From the NCBI RefSeq assembly GCF_001942255.1, contig NZ_MKKC01000087.1:62001-126000 (forward strand): a stretch of DNA of 64,000 bases, in the 5' to 3' direction. Source of the DNA: Nocardiopsis sp. CNR-923 (lineage in GTDB: Bacteria > Actinomycetota > Actinomycetes > Streptosporangiales > Streptosporangiaceae). Positions within the stretch are counted from its first letter, which is position 1, and each line of letters begins with the position of its first letter. The translations under genes and the position numbers were made by a program. Positions 11,704 through 26,026 of this stretch are shown here, one piece after another. The notes below the pieces were generated by a model. That model did not search any database and had not been told where the DNA came from. It worked only from the letters and a program-made list of their open reading frames with translations.

Positions 11704-13029
11704 TCACCGTCGGTCCAGGGACTCGTCCATGGCCCGGACCAGCTCCCCCTGGGGGTCCATGTCCAGGTTCCACATCATGAGCCCGCCCAGGCCGCGGTCG
11801 AGGACGTACTCGCCCTTGATCGCGATCACGTCGGCGTTGTCGTAGGTCCACCAGGTGTCGCCGTCGTAGATCCAGTACGCGCCCGCCTCCTCGTCGAGGA
11901 ACCGGCGCCCGTCGCGCTCCTCCAGGTCGGCGAAGGCCATGGTGGGGCCGTCGTAGGCGTCGTCGGCGGGGGCCTCGGCCGCCTGGCCGCGGCCCGCGTC
12001 CTCGGCGCCCACCCCCTGCCAGCCTCGCCCGAAGGCCGGAACGCCCACGACGAGCCGCGACGGGTCCGCGCCCAGGTCGAGGTAGCGCCGGACGGCCCCG
12101 TCGACGCTGGCGGCCCGGGGGTCGTGGGCGGGCGCGTACAGGTTGGAGTGGTGGGCGGTCCGCTCGTTCCAGGGACCGGCGAAGTCGTAGCCCTGGACGG
12201 TGGCGAAGTCGACGAGGTCGAACAGTTCGGCCTCGTAGGCGGAGCCGGCCTCGGCCCCTCCGGGCAGGGAGACCGACAGCGTGTACCCGACGCCGGTCTC
12301 CTCGCCCAACGCGTCCAGTTGGCGGCGGAACTCGGCGACCAGCGCCGTGAGGTTGGCGGGGTCGTCGGGATGGACCACGTTGCCCGGGTCGCCCTGCCCG
12401 CCCGGCCACTCCCAGTCCAGATCAACGCCGTCGAAGACCCCGTACGCCGCGCCCCCGCCGCCCTGGGCGCCGCCGTCGAGGACGGGCAGGTCGCCGCGGA
12501 TCCACAGGTCCAGGCAGGAGGCGACGAATGCCTCCCGGGACTCGGGGGTGCGAGCGGCCACGGACAGGTACGTCGACCAACTCCAACCGCCCAGCGACAG
12601 GCTCGCGCCCAGGTGCGGGTGGTCTTCGCGGAGCAGCCGCAACTGGTGCAGGCTCCCGGCCAGGTCCTGGTCGGGGCGGTCGGCCCGGCCGTTGACGCTC
12701 TCCTCGGCGGCGTAGGGCCGCTGGTACAGCTCCCACGGCTGGTCGTCGCGTCCGGAGGGGATGTGGCACAGGCCGTCCTCGCTGACGTCCCCGAACGCCC
12801 ACATCAGGCGGGTCAGGTGCTCGGGTGCGCCGCTGGCCGCCACGTCCGCGACGGTGAAGCCGCGGTCGGCCACGTTCCAGCCCGCGACGTAGGCGACGCG
12901 CTCGGGCTCACGGCCGCCCAGCAGGACGACGCCGGTCGCGACGAGCGCGCCGGCAGCCACGGCGGCGGCCAGCGGGGGCAGAGCGCGGCGGCGGAGGGGG
13001 CGGGCCGGGGAGGATCGGTTGACCTGCAC
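11704..13029 (-). CDS. Secreted or anchored GH18 glycosidase (chitinase-like)
   Basis: A 441-residue glycoside hydrolase family 18 protein. A basic N-terminus and one hydrophobic segment (about 18-38) act as signal peptide or anchor. The (beta/alpha)8 domain starts at VAYVAGWNV; the catalytic signature DGVDLDWEWPG gives Asp200, Asp203, Asp205 and the acid Glu207. GYDFAGPW supplies the conserved substrate tyrosine, and LGGLMMWNLDMD closes the barrel. It should cleave beta-1,4-N-acetylglucosamine polymers such as chitin. No chitin-binding module is seen. The start is GTG; GAAGG lies close to it. Confidence 0.9.
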   Translation of the reverse strand: MQVNRSSPARPLRRRALPPLAAAVAAGALVATGVVLLGGREPERVAYVAGWNVADRGFTVADVAASGAPEHLTRLMWAFGDVSEDGLCHIPSGRDDQPWELYQRPYAAEESVNGRADRPDQDLAGSLHQLRLLREDHPHLGASLSLGGWSWSTYLSVAARTPESREAFVASCLDLWIRGDLPVLDGGAQGGGGAAYGVFDGVDLDWEWPGGQGDPGNVVHPDDPANLTALVAEFRRQLDALGEETGVGYTLSVSLPGGAEAGSAYEAELFDLVDFATVQGYDFAGPWNERTAHHSNLYAPAHDPRAASVDGAVRRYLDLGADPSRLVVGVPAFGRGWQGVGAEDAGRGQAAEAPADDAYDGPTMAFADLEERDGRRFLDEEAGAYWIYDGDTWWTYDNADVIAIKGEYVLDRGLGGLMMWNLDMDPQGELVRAMDESLDRR

Positions 13030-13143
13030 CCTTCGAGCCTAGGCACGCCGCGCCGCGAGCACAGCGGGTTCGGGGAAGGACGGCCACATCGGGCCATTTT
13101 TCGCGCCGCGGAACCCGCGGGGCCGCGGACTCGCTCGCGGCGC

Positions 13144-14325
<1,182 letters not shown>

Positions 14326-14338
14326 CCCGGTGCTACAT

Positions 14339-16218
14339 TCACCCCTGCTCGCTCTCCTTGAGGGCTCGTTTTACCTGTTGGAGACGCATGAGTTCGGTGA
14401 ATACCCGCTGCTCCTCCTCGACCTGCGAAGTTCCTTCGAGGCGGGCGAGCTCGGATTTGAGGTTTGCCACCCGTCGATTGATGGAATGAGTCCTGATTGT
14501 GCCCAGCATTTGAGTGGCGTAATGCCCGTCGAGTTCTCCATAGAACTCCACTGGTTCGACCGCCAAACGGGTGAGGAAATCGCGCTGGGCGTCATTCGGC
14601 GCGGCCTCGCGCAGGTCGTTCACCCACACCTGGGGATCGTGTGCGGCGGCCACCCCGCCGTGCTGGGCGATGAGGGCGCGCACCGCCCGGTGCTGCGGGA
14701 CGGTGAAGTCCTCGTCGGTGAACTCGTCGAACCCCCGGGCCAGCCCGGGGAACTGGACGGCGATCTTCAGCGCCTGCCGCTCGCGCTGGACCGAGGGGTC
14801 GCGCAGGTCGTAGGGGGCCTCCCCCGCGTCCGGGGTGGGAACCGGTCGGGACTCGGCGCGGGGACGCCGGTCGCCTCCGCGCGCGGCGCCCGCGCGCATG
14901 TGCTGGGCGACCCGGCGTTGGACGAGGGCCTCGTCCATGATGCCGGTCCAGCGGTCCAGGCTCGCTCCGTAGTTGCGCCGCACACCCTCGTCGCGGATGC
15001 TGGCCACGATCGGCGCGGCCGCGTCCAGGGCTGCCATCCGGCCCTCGGGCGAGGACAGGTCGTAGCCCTCCATGACGTTGCGGATCATGAACTCGTACAG
15101 CCGCACGGCGCCGTCGACCAGGTCGGCCACCGCCTGCGGACCGTGCTGGAACCGCAGGTCGCAGGGGTCGAGACCGTCGGACTGGACGGCGACGTAGGTC
15201 TCGGACGTGAAGCCGTGCTCCTCGGCGAAGGCGCGTACGGCGGCCTTGTGGCCCGCCTTGTCACCGTCGAAGGTGAAGACCACCCGGCCGCCCTGGTTGG
15301 TGCGGCCCAGCAGCATCCGGCGCAGGATCTTGACGTGGTCCTCGCCGAAGGACGTGCCGCACGTGGCCACCGCGGTGGTCACTCCCGCGTCGTGGCAGGC
15401 CATCACGTCGGTGTAGCCCTCGACGATGACCGCCTCGCCCTTGTGGGAGATGTCCCGCTTGGCCAGGTCGAGTCCGTAGAGCAGCCGCCCCTTGTGGAAG
15501 ATGGGGCTCTCGGGCGAGTTGAGGTACTTGGGCCCGTCCTCCTCGGGGTCGAGCTTGCGGGCGCGAACCCGACCACCTCGCCGGTGACCTCGCGCACCGG
15601 CCACAACAGGCGGTTGCGGAAGCGGTCGTAGGCGCCGCGCCGACCCTGGCTGGCCAACCCCCCGCTGATGAGCTCCTGGTCGGTGAAGCCCCTGCGGCGC
15701 AGGTGAGCGGTGAGGTTCTCCCACCCGGCGGGTGCGAAGCCGAGTCCGAAACGCTCGGCGTGGGTCCGGTTGAAGCCGCGCTCGGTGAGGAAACGGCGCG
15801 CCGTGGCCGCCTCGGGGGACAGCAGGTGCTCGGCGTAGAACTCGGCGGCGGCCCGGTGGGCGTCGAGCAGGCGCTGGCGCTTGCCCTCGTCGCGCCGGGT
15901 GCTGCGGCCGCCCTCCTCGTAGCGCAGGGTGACGCCGGACTGCCGGGCGAGGGACTCGACGGCCTCGGTGAAGCTGAGGCTGTCGATCCGCTGCACGAAC
16001 GAGATGACGTCGCCGCCCTCGTTGCAGCCGAAGCAGTACCACAGGTTCTTGGCCGGCGTGACGTTGAAGGAGGGGGACTTCTCGTCGTGGAAAGGGCACA
16101 GCCCCTTGAGCGAGCCCCCTCCGGCGCTGCGCAGTTGGAGGTACTCGCCCACCACGTCCGCGATGGGGGTGCGCTCGCGCACCAGGGCGATGTCTTCGTC
16201 TTTGATCCGGCCTGCCAC
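14339..16218 (-). CDS. dnaG: DNA primase DnaG (one base missing near 15565)
   Basis: Primase of about 626 residues that makes RNA primers at the replication fork. The CHC2 zinc finger has Cys41-His44 (CPFH) and Cys62/Cys65 (CFGC). The catalytic core and Toprim domain contain [16 protein letters not shown] and [13 protein letters not shown]. The C-terminal segment, for the helicase contact, ends ALKESEQG. The frame breaks after GEVVGF: TTCGCGCCC appears where TTCGGCGCCC is needed; one G restores it. It is followed after 13 bases by the sigma gene. Confidence 0.93.
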
Positions 16219-16440
16219 GCGTGCCAGCCTAGTTCGCCCCGGGGACCACGTGTCCGCCGTCGCGGTGGGAACCGGCGTCGGACACGCCGGCCCTCCCCTT
16301 CCCCGGCGGCCACCCGGTCGGCGCCGGAGCGTCGACGAGGCGGATTAGGCCGCACTGGCGGGCGGCCGGGTGGCCGACGCCCGGGAGCAGGACCCGGATC
16401 AGGTCTTCCGGGAGGTCCGCGCCGCCGGTGACCGGGGGCG

Positions 16441-17447
16441 TCATGGAGCGGCGGCCGTGCTGCCCCTGACACGGAGCCGGGTGGGGACGGGGACGCGCGG
16501 CGGGGCCCCGTCCCCCGTGAGCGCGGCAAGCAGGAGGGCGGCGCCGTCCCGGCCGAGGCGGCCGGTGTCGTATCCGACGGTGGTCAGCGGCGGCGTGAGG
16601 TAGGCGGCCTCGGGTGCGTCGCCGAACCCGACGACGCTGACCCGCCCGGGGACCGCGATCCCCCGTTCCCGGAGGGCGCGCAGGAGCCCGAGCGCCATGG
16701 CGTCGTTGGCCGCGAACACCGCCGTGACCGTCTCCGGCGCCTCGGCCAGGCGCAACCCCCGTTCGTAGCCCGACCGGGGTGTGCCGTCGCCACCCAGGGG
16801 TTCGGGGTCGGGCGCCCCGGCCTCGGACAGAGCCCGGCGCCACCCTCGCGCGCGGGCCTCGCCCTCCAGCCAGCCGGGCGGACCGGAGAGGTGGTGCACG
16901 GTGCGGTGGCCCAGGTCCAGCAGATGGCGGGTGGCGGCTCGGGCCCCGCCCTCCTGGTCCGCGTCGACCGCCGGCAGCCCCGATCCCGCCGCGCCGCCGA
17001 CCACGACGAGCGGCCGTGGGGCGCGCAGGTCGCCCAGGGCCTCGACCACCGACCGCCGGGGGGTCAGGGCCACGCACCCCTCCACGGCCTGGTCGGTCAG
17101 GGTGGCGACGGCCGCCGCGACGTCTTCCCGCGAGTGCCCGTCCATCCCCACGACGCTCAGGAAGTACCCGGCTGCGCGGGCCGCGCGCTCGACGGCGGCC
17201 AGGGTTCGGGGATCGACGGGGGTGTCCGGGGTGAGGGCGCCGAGGAGCTGGGTGCGTCGGGTGACCAGGCGCGTGCGGTGGCGTTGCGCCGGTAGCCGAG
17301 GGCGTCGATGGCGGCTCGGACACGGACGACGGTCTCCGGCCGCACGCCGCGGTGCCCGTTGACCACCCGTGAGACGGTCTGGTGGGAGACCCCGGCCAGG
17401 CGCGCGACGTCGGCCATGACCGGTGCGCGCCCGTCGCGTGCGGACAT
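16441..17447 (-). CDS. LacI-family transcription regulator (one base missing near 17268)
   Basis: A repressor of about 335 residues: LacI helix-turn-helix ([20 protein letters not shown]), then a periplasmic-binding-protein-like sensor domain with [20 protein letters not shown] and the closing segment [15 protein letters not shown]. The start at 17447 has GAGGAGG seven bases upstream; an earlier in-frame start lacks one. CGCGCCTGGTC should read CGCGCCCTGGTC. Sugar-type ligands are usual, but no sugar operon adjoins it, so its target is unknown. Confidence 0.86.
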
Positions 17448-17636
17448 CGGGGCCTCCTCGCCGCGTTCGCCGGTGGTGGCGCGGGCACCATCGTTGGACG
17501 CGGGCGTCCGCGGTGTCAAGAAGGTCGCGCGGATCTGCCCGGTGCGGGCACGAACCGGGGCGTGCCCCGGAACCGGGCGGGGACCCGGGCGGGTCCGGGC
17601 TCTCCTGGTGGTCCGGGCCCGGGCCCCGGCCCGGGC

Positions 17637-18889
17637 TCAGCGGACCAGCCGGGCGTGCAGGGCGGTGGCGGAGGTGTCGGTGAGCGAGGCGACCTGGTCG
17701 ACGACCGCCCGCAACGCGGCGGCCTCGTCGGTGGCGGTCTCGTGGAGGGCGCGGAACTGCGGGTCGAGTGCTCCGGGCGCGCCGGCGCGCAGGGCGGCGA
17801 CCAGCTCCGAGATCGTCCGCCGCTCCTCGGCCTGGTAGGCCAGCGCCTCCTCCCGGGACATGACGAAGTGCGCGGCGACCGCCTTGAGCAGGGCGCACTC
17901 CAGCAGCGCCGCCGGGGGAGCACGAGGTCGGCGTGGTAGCGGGTGAGGCGCCCGGGACCGTGGGCCTCGCGGGTGGCCCGCTCGGCGGCCAGGCAGAAGC
18001 GGCCGATGAGTTCGCTGGTGAGGTTCTTGAGCGCCGCGAGGGAGGCGAGGTCGCCGGTGAGTTCGCCGGGCCACATCGGTTCGGCGAGCAGATCGGTAAG
18101 GACCTGGTCGAGTTCGGCGGGGTCGGCGTCGCAGTAGCGGTCGGCGGCGGTCCGGCACACCTCGGCGCGCTCGACCGGGCTGCGCAGGGCGGCCATGCTC
18201 ACCAGACCGGCGTGCAGGGCGTCCTCGACGTCGTGCACGGAATAGGCGACGTCGTCCGACCAGTCCATGACCTGCGCCTCGAAGCACGTGCGGCCGCTGG
18301 GCGCGCCCTCGCGCAGCCAGGTGAAGACCTCGGTGTCGTCCGGGTAGCAGTTGAACTTGCGGGTGTCGCCGCCCTCACCCCTGCGCCACGGGTACTTGAC
18401 GGTGGCGTCGAGGGTGGCGCGGGTGAGGTTGAGCCCGTTGCTCCGCCCGTCCGGGGCGATCACCTTGCCTTCGAGCCGTACGAGCAGGCGCAGGCTCTGG
18501 GCGTTGCCCTCGAACCCGCCGCACTCGGCGGCGGCCTCGTCCAGGGCGCGTTCGCCGTTGTGCCCGAAGGGAGGATGGCCCAGGTCGTGGGACAGGCACG
18601 CGGCCTCGACCAGGTCGGGATCGCAGCCCAGGGCCTGGCCGAGCTCCCGACCGATCTGCGCGCACTCCAGGGAGTGGGTCAGCCGGGTGCGCGGGAAGTC
18701 GCTCACCCCCGGCTGGACCACCTGGGTCTTGGCGGCCAGGCGGCGCAGCGCGGAGCTGTGCAGCACCCGCGCGCGGTCGCGTTCGAAGGGGCCCCTGGCC
18801 CGGTTCTTGCGGGACTCGCCCGCCATGCGCGCGGTGTCCTCCGGCGCGTAGCCGGGGACACCGCCCTCGGTTCCCGCTCGGTTCGTCAT
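17637..18889 (-). CDS. dgt: Deoxyguanosinetriphosphate triphosphohydrolase (one base missing near 17915)
   Basis: An HD-domain dNTPase of about 417 residues that hydrolyses dGTP to deoxyguanosine and triphosphate. Metal ligands are His72 (RLTHSLEC) and His101-Asp102 ([15 protein letters not shown]); a further conserved [13 protein letters not shown] segment lies near residue 215. The frame breaks at a run of five Gs (plus strand 17913-17917) where six are needed; downstream the expected [17 protein letters not shown] follows. Its position one gene from dnaG is the usual actinobacterial neighbourhood. Confidence 0.92.
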
Positions 18890-18940
18890 CGTGTACCGAC
18901 TCTACTCACCGGTTCGGACGAACCATGACATCGCCCCTGG

Positions 18941-20166
18941 TCAGGCCGCGTCGACGCTGATGTCACTGCTGTCGTTGAAGATCCAGTAGTACCAGAGCGA
19001 GACGGTCTCCCTCGTGATGTACCAGAGTTGGGTACGGCGCTCGATGACGGCGGGTCCGGAGCGCGACGGGGAGGTGCCCGCGTCGATGCCGTTGTCCTCG
19101 GCCATGCGCTCGGACCGCAGGCTGTGCCAGGGGTCGGAGACCAGGGTGGCCGTCTCCCACTCGTTGGCCTCGAAGACCTCGGCGACGGCCTGGATGCTCT
19201 GGAGGGTGTCCCGGCCCTCCTCGACCGCGATGACCTGATCTGCGGGGACGCCGACCTGGACGAGCCAGTTCCGCCCCGACGCGGCCTCGGTGAAGTTGTC
19301 GGCGGGCTGTTTGCCGCCGACGGTGACGATCACGGGGGCGACCCCGCTCTCGTAGAGGCTCCGGGCGTGCTGGAGGCGGGCCTCGAAGATCGGTGAGGGG
19401 ACCCCGTTGTACTGGCTGGCGCCCAGGACGACGATGGCGTCGGTGGGATCGCGGTCGTCCTGTCTGGCCGTGTACCAGACCCAGGCCCAGGTTCCGGGCG
19501 GCAGCGCGAGAAGCGCGATCAGCATGAGCGTGATCACCCAGCGCGCGCGGACGCGGCGGCGGCGCGGGCGGACCGCGGACGGTCGCGGACGGTCGCGACG
19601 CGGACCGCGGTCGTCCTTCGACCGGCCGTCGCGGTGGCCCGCGGGCGCACGCCCGTGGTCGGGGTCCGGGCCCACCGGGGGCCAGGGGTTCTGGGGTTCG
19701 GCCGGTGTGTGGGGATCGTACGGTTCGGTGGCCGGAGCGGGGCGCTGCGCGGCGGGTGTGCCGCGCGCGCGGGTCGTTCGCGCACGAAGCGTCGGGTCAA
19801 GCCGCTCCCGGAACCGCGGTCGGTCGTGTCGGGCGGATCCACCGGGTCGAGGGGGGCCTCGCCCGTGGCGGCGCCGGGCCGGACGAAGGCGCGGGTGGTC
19901 GCCGAGCCGGAGGTGTCGGCTCCCGGCTGGTCCCGGGTGAAGGCCCGGGTGGTGGCGGCGTCTGCGGCGGCGTTCTCCGTGGCCCCGGTCCCGCGGACGA
20001 ACGCGCGGGTGTTCTCAGTCTCGCGGGCGAAGGCGTGAGTGGTCCCGGTCGGGGCGTCGCGGGTCCGCTCACGCGTGAACACGTGTGTGCTCTCGTCGTC
20101 GGATGGGGCAACGGAGACCGGATTCTCCCCCGCATCGTCACCGCGCCCGTCGCTCGCCGTTCGCAC
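18941..20166 (-). CDS. YdcF/DUF218 envelope protein with repeat-rich N-terminus (one base missing near 19765)
   Basis: About 408 residues. The C-terminal 200 form a DUF218/YdcF domain after one membrane segment (ITLMLIALLALPPGTWAWVW): IVVLGASQYNG, GGKQPADNFTEA, VEEGRDTLQS, VSDPWHSLRSERM. The N-terminal ~200 residues are disordered and carry six copies of T-[RH]-x-F-x-R. The GTG at 20166 has a strong GGAGGTGA seven bases upstream, while the membrane part lies in another frame; the frames meet around 19755-19775, so one base is probably missing. YdcF proteins bind nucleotide cofactors or act on envelope precursors; the substrate is unknown. Confidence 0.75.
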
Positions 20167-20496
20167 CGGCTCACCTCCGCACCATCACTGCCTGGGAGAA
20201 CTACACCCCTTGGGATGGCCACCGACCGCCGCTGGTTCATACCTCCTCGACCCGGTGGGGGCGGATCGGGCGACCGAAACGGTAGTCGACGCACCCGGGG
20301 GCACCGTGTGCGCGAGAGGACTGCGGGGAACGGCGGACGCATCAATGATCAAGAATATATCACGATAGGGTCACAACTTATATCGTGACCGCCGAGGGGT
20401 CCGGCACGAGTCTAGAGCGTCCGCGGCGGCGCACGCGCGACATCGGGCGCGGCGGCGGGGCGGGCGGGTCCGACCGCCCACCCCAGCGCCTCCGCG
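20167..20496. other. Intergenic region upstream of the YdcF gene
   Basis: 330 bases between the ppdK stop and the YdcF start. An AT-rich island at 20340-20390 stands out from the GC-rich surroundings and carries an inverted repeat listed separately. It is the likely promoter zone of the YdcF gene. Confidence 0.5.
20360..20388. promoter_or_regulatory. Inverted repeat TCACGATA-N13-TATCGTGA
   Basis: Perfect 8-bp arms at 20360-20367 and 20381-20388, 21 bp centre to centre, inside an AT-rich island. Two helical turns between arms fits a dimeric regulator contacting one DNA face. No regulator gene adjoins, so the partner is unknown. Confidence 0.45.
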
Positions 20497-23190
<2,694 letters not shown>

Positions 23191-23539
23191 GGGGGTGCTC
23201 CCTCGTCATGTCGGCGGCCGCGTCGCGAACCGGCCCCTGCTGCGTGGCCGCGACTCTTCCACACCCGCAACTTTCCTCTTTCATGAACCACAGTTTTTCT
23301 GTATTCTCGCAGCTCAAGAGCATTGAAAAGGTCTATACCAATGGTTCAGTCCGAGTCTACGGATCCCTCCGTCCAGAATACGGGCCAAGGGGGCCGGAGT
23401 CTCGCGACACCGCTGGTCACAGGGGGAACACACGCACACAGGCGGCCCGGGAACGGCGCAAGCGCCACTGGAACGGACACCCGACCAATCCCCCGGCGGC
23501 GGCGCGCGCTGTGCGGCGCGACACATATTAACCAGCAAG

Positions 23540-23561
23540 TAACCTACGAGGCCGTAGGTTA
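23540..23561. promoter_or_regulatory. Perfect palindrome TAACCTACG-AGGC-CGTAGGTTA
   Basis: Two 9-bp arms around AGGC, 53 bases upstream of the hemolysin III start and within its promoter region. The shape is typical of a TetR-family operator. No TetR gene is adjacent, so the regulator would act from elsewhere. Confidence 0.6.
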
Positions 23562-23614
23562 GGCTTCGGTCCTGGGCCGCCATCAGGGCGGAGCACGAGG
23601 GAAGGTGCACGGCG

Positions 23615-24342
23615 GTGTCGGACGAGCAGGCGCGGAACGTGGTGGCCGATCACGGGCACGACGGCGCGCCCGGACGGGCCGCGGCTGCGGCCGGGGAGCT
23701 GCTGGAGGCGGTCAAGCCCCGGCTGCGCGGATGGCTCCACCTGGGCACGGCGCCCCTCGCCCTGGCCGCCGGGATCGTGCTGGTCTGCCTCGCGCCGACG
23801 TGGCCCGCCCGCGCCGCCAGCGCGGTGTACGCGCTCAGTTCGGTGATGCTGTTCAGCACTTCGGCCGTGTACCACGTCGGCCGCTGGTCGCCGCGGGCGC
23901 AGAAGGTCCTGCGGCGCATGGACACTCCAACATCTACCTGATCATCGCGGGCACCTACACACCGTTCGTGGTGCTGGTCCTGGACGGCGGGCTGCGCACC
24001 GCGATGCTGGTGCTGATCTGGGGCGGGGCCGTCTCGGGGGTCGGGTTCAAGCTGCTGTGGCTCGGCGCGCCCCGCTGGCTGTCCACGGCGCTGTACCTGG
24101 CCATCGGATGGGTCGCGGTGCTGTTCTTCCCGCAGCTGATCGGCGGGACGCACCCGGCGACATGGATTCTCATCCTGGTGGGCGGTGTGCTCTACAGCGT
24201 CGGTGCGGTGGTCTACGGCCTCAAGTGGCCCGACCCGGCGCCGCGCTGGTTCGGTTTCCACGAGATCTTCCACTCGCTGACCATCGCGGCGTTCGTCTGC
24301 CAGTACATCGCGGTGTCGTTCGTCGCCTACGCCTCGAACTAG
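23615..24342 (+). CDS. Hemolysin III/TrhA family membrane protein (one base missing near 23923)
   Basis: About 242 residues with seven predicted membrane helices. The family's histidines are present in AVYHVGRW and in HEIFHSLTI, part of the metal site shared with the PAQR superfamily. ATGGACACTCC should be ATGGACCACTCC; with that C the sequence runs RRMDHSNIYLIIAGTYTPF, the family signature. The start is GTG. These proteins influence membrane lipid homeostasis; true haemolysis is doubtful. The upstream palindrome suggests repression by a TetR-type protein. Confidence 0.88.
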
Positions 24343-24486
24343 GGCGGGTGCCGCGGGCACCCCGTCAACAGACGATCAGAAGAGTCATTCTGCACATCTT
24401 GTGGTGATACGTCACTACCCCTAGCATCAGGTCGACCCCACCGGGTCACCGAAGGATCAGCACCCCCACCCCGCAGGGAGCCCCCC

Positions 24487-25062
24487 ATGCTGAGACGTGT
24501 CCTCTCACCCCTCCTGATCGCGCTGAGCGCCCTCGCGCTGACGCTGGCAACCGCCGCACCGGCCACCGCGGCACCCGCCGATCCGCCCCAGCAGCTACGC
24601 CAGACCGTTCTCTACTACGACGCCAGCCAGGCCGCGGAGTACACCTCCGCCGTCTCCTCGGCCGCGCTCGTGTGGAACCACAGCGTCACCAGTGTTCGCC
24701 TGGAGCCGGTCCCCGCCGGACTGCGCGCCGAGATCCGCGTCGTCGCCGACGACGGCTGGCCCCGCGCCCAACTGGGTCCGGTGCGCCCGGGCGGGCAGGT
24801 CACCGTCTGGATGGGACGCCAGGGCACCGACGCGGGGCATGACGCCGTACGCATCGCCGCACACGAACTCGGGCACAGCCTGGGCCTGCCCGACATCAAG
24901 CCCGGCCCGTGCTCGTCGCTGATGTCGGGCTCGACCGGCGGCGTGAGCTGCACCAACCCCTACCCCAACGCCTTCGAGCGCGCGTGGGTCGAGGCCAACT
25001 ACGGCAGCGGCCTGACCGGCCAGCCCGTCAGCGACGGACGACTCCTGGTCGACAGCCTCTGA
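24487..25062 (+). CDS. Secreted snapalysin-type zinc metalloprotease
   Basis: A 191-residue small neutral protease of family M7. The signal peptide (about 1-30) ends in APATAAPA. The zinc motif HELGHSLGLPD gives ligands His126, His130 and Asp136 with catalytic Glu127. Cysteines after it (PCSSLMSG, VSCTNPYPN) form the conserved disulfide. No long propeptide is seen. The start is preceded by GCAGGGAG. It would degrade milk-type and other extracellular proteins. Confidence 0.9.
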   Translation: MLRRVLSPLLIALSALALTLATAAPATAAPADPPQQLRQTVLYYDASQAAEYTSAVSSAALVWNHSVTSVRLEPVPAGLRAEIRVVADDGWPRAQLGPVRPGGQVTVWMGRQGTDAGHDAVRIAAHELGHSLGLPDIKPGPCSSLMSGSTGGVSCTNPYPNAFERAWVEANYGSGLTGQPVSDGRLLVDSL

Positions 25063-25106
25063 CACAGGAGCACTGACTCCGGACCCGACGGCCCTTCGGC
25101 CGCGGC

Positions 25107-25155
25107 CCGTTCCCAGGCCCCTCGGGGATCCCGCCCTTGAGGTGCCTGGGAACGG
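25107..25155. terminator. Terminator between convergent genes
   Basis: Perfect 12-bp arms CCGTTCCCAGGC (25107-25118) and GCCTGGGAACGG (25144-25155) lie between the protease and the SGNH gene, so they can serve both strands. Confidence 0.7.
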
Positions 25156-25229
25156 CTGTGCGGGCTGAACCCGTGGCCGTCGCGTTCACCAACACCCGCT
25201 CCTGCGGTGGCCGCGACCGGATCGGGGAC

Positions 25230-25954
25230 CTACCGGGGCGGCGCCGCCTCCCGCCGCACGAAACCGTCGACGAGATCGGCGATCATCGCCGCGCCGCGGC
25301 TGTTCTGGTGAACGAAGTCCGTGGTCAGCGCCAGGCCCCGGCGGGCCGAGATCGCATCGTAGGACCGGCGTAGCAGACGGTGCCCCAGCACGGAGGTGTA
25401 CCGCTCACGGAGCCCGTCCGGGAGCGCGCCGGCGGCGCGCCACTCTCGCGCAGGTACCGGCTCTGCCGCTCGAACAGCGGGAGGTAGTCCACGCCGCGCA
25501 CCCCGGCGACCTCCCGCGCCGCCTCGGCGAACCGCTCGCCCGCGCGCCCGGCGGGCCCGTCGGGGTCCTGGCCCAGCACCGGTGGGGACAACACCGCGAT
25601 CCGCGCGTCGGTCTCCGCGACCAGCCTGGCGACGATCGCGCCGAGGCGGTCGCGGTACCCGTCCAGGGTCGGCGGTTCCGCCAGCCCCTTGCGCCGCATC
25701 AGCAGCCGCCCGTTCGCCTGGCTGAGGGAGCCCCACAGGTCGTTGGTGCCGATGAGCACGGTGACCGCGTCCGGTCTCAGCCAGACGATCTGGGCCAGGC
25801 GCCGCGCCAGGTTCTCGGACGTGTCCCCGTTGACGCCCTCCGCCACGACGTCGATGCCGCGACCGCTCCACCTCTCCCGCAGCATCCCCACGTACCCCAC
25901 GCCGTACTCGCCCCGTGTGTTGCTGTCTCCCGCGCACACCATCCGCGTCGTCAT
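25230..25954 (-). CDS. SGNH/GDSL hydrolase (one base missing near 25435)
   Basis: An esterase/lipase of about 241 residues. Block I is VCAGDSNTRG with the nucleophile serine, block II is GVNGDTSENL, block III is VLIGTNDLW, and block V is DFVHQNSRG with the catalytic Asp and His. The frame changes between RYLRE and LPDGLRERYTS, so a base is missing somewhere around 25425-25445. The ATG at 25954 fits block I position. The product lacks a clear signal peptide. Substrate unknown; an acyl-ester or carbohydrate-ester role is likely. Confidence 0.83.
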
Positions 25955-26026
25955 GTCCGATCCAACTTCCCATCCCATGGCAAGGCCCCGTACGGCCCCG
26001 TCCGTACCGCGCCTAGAATCGCGGCC

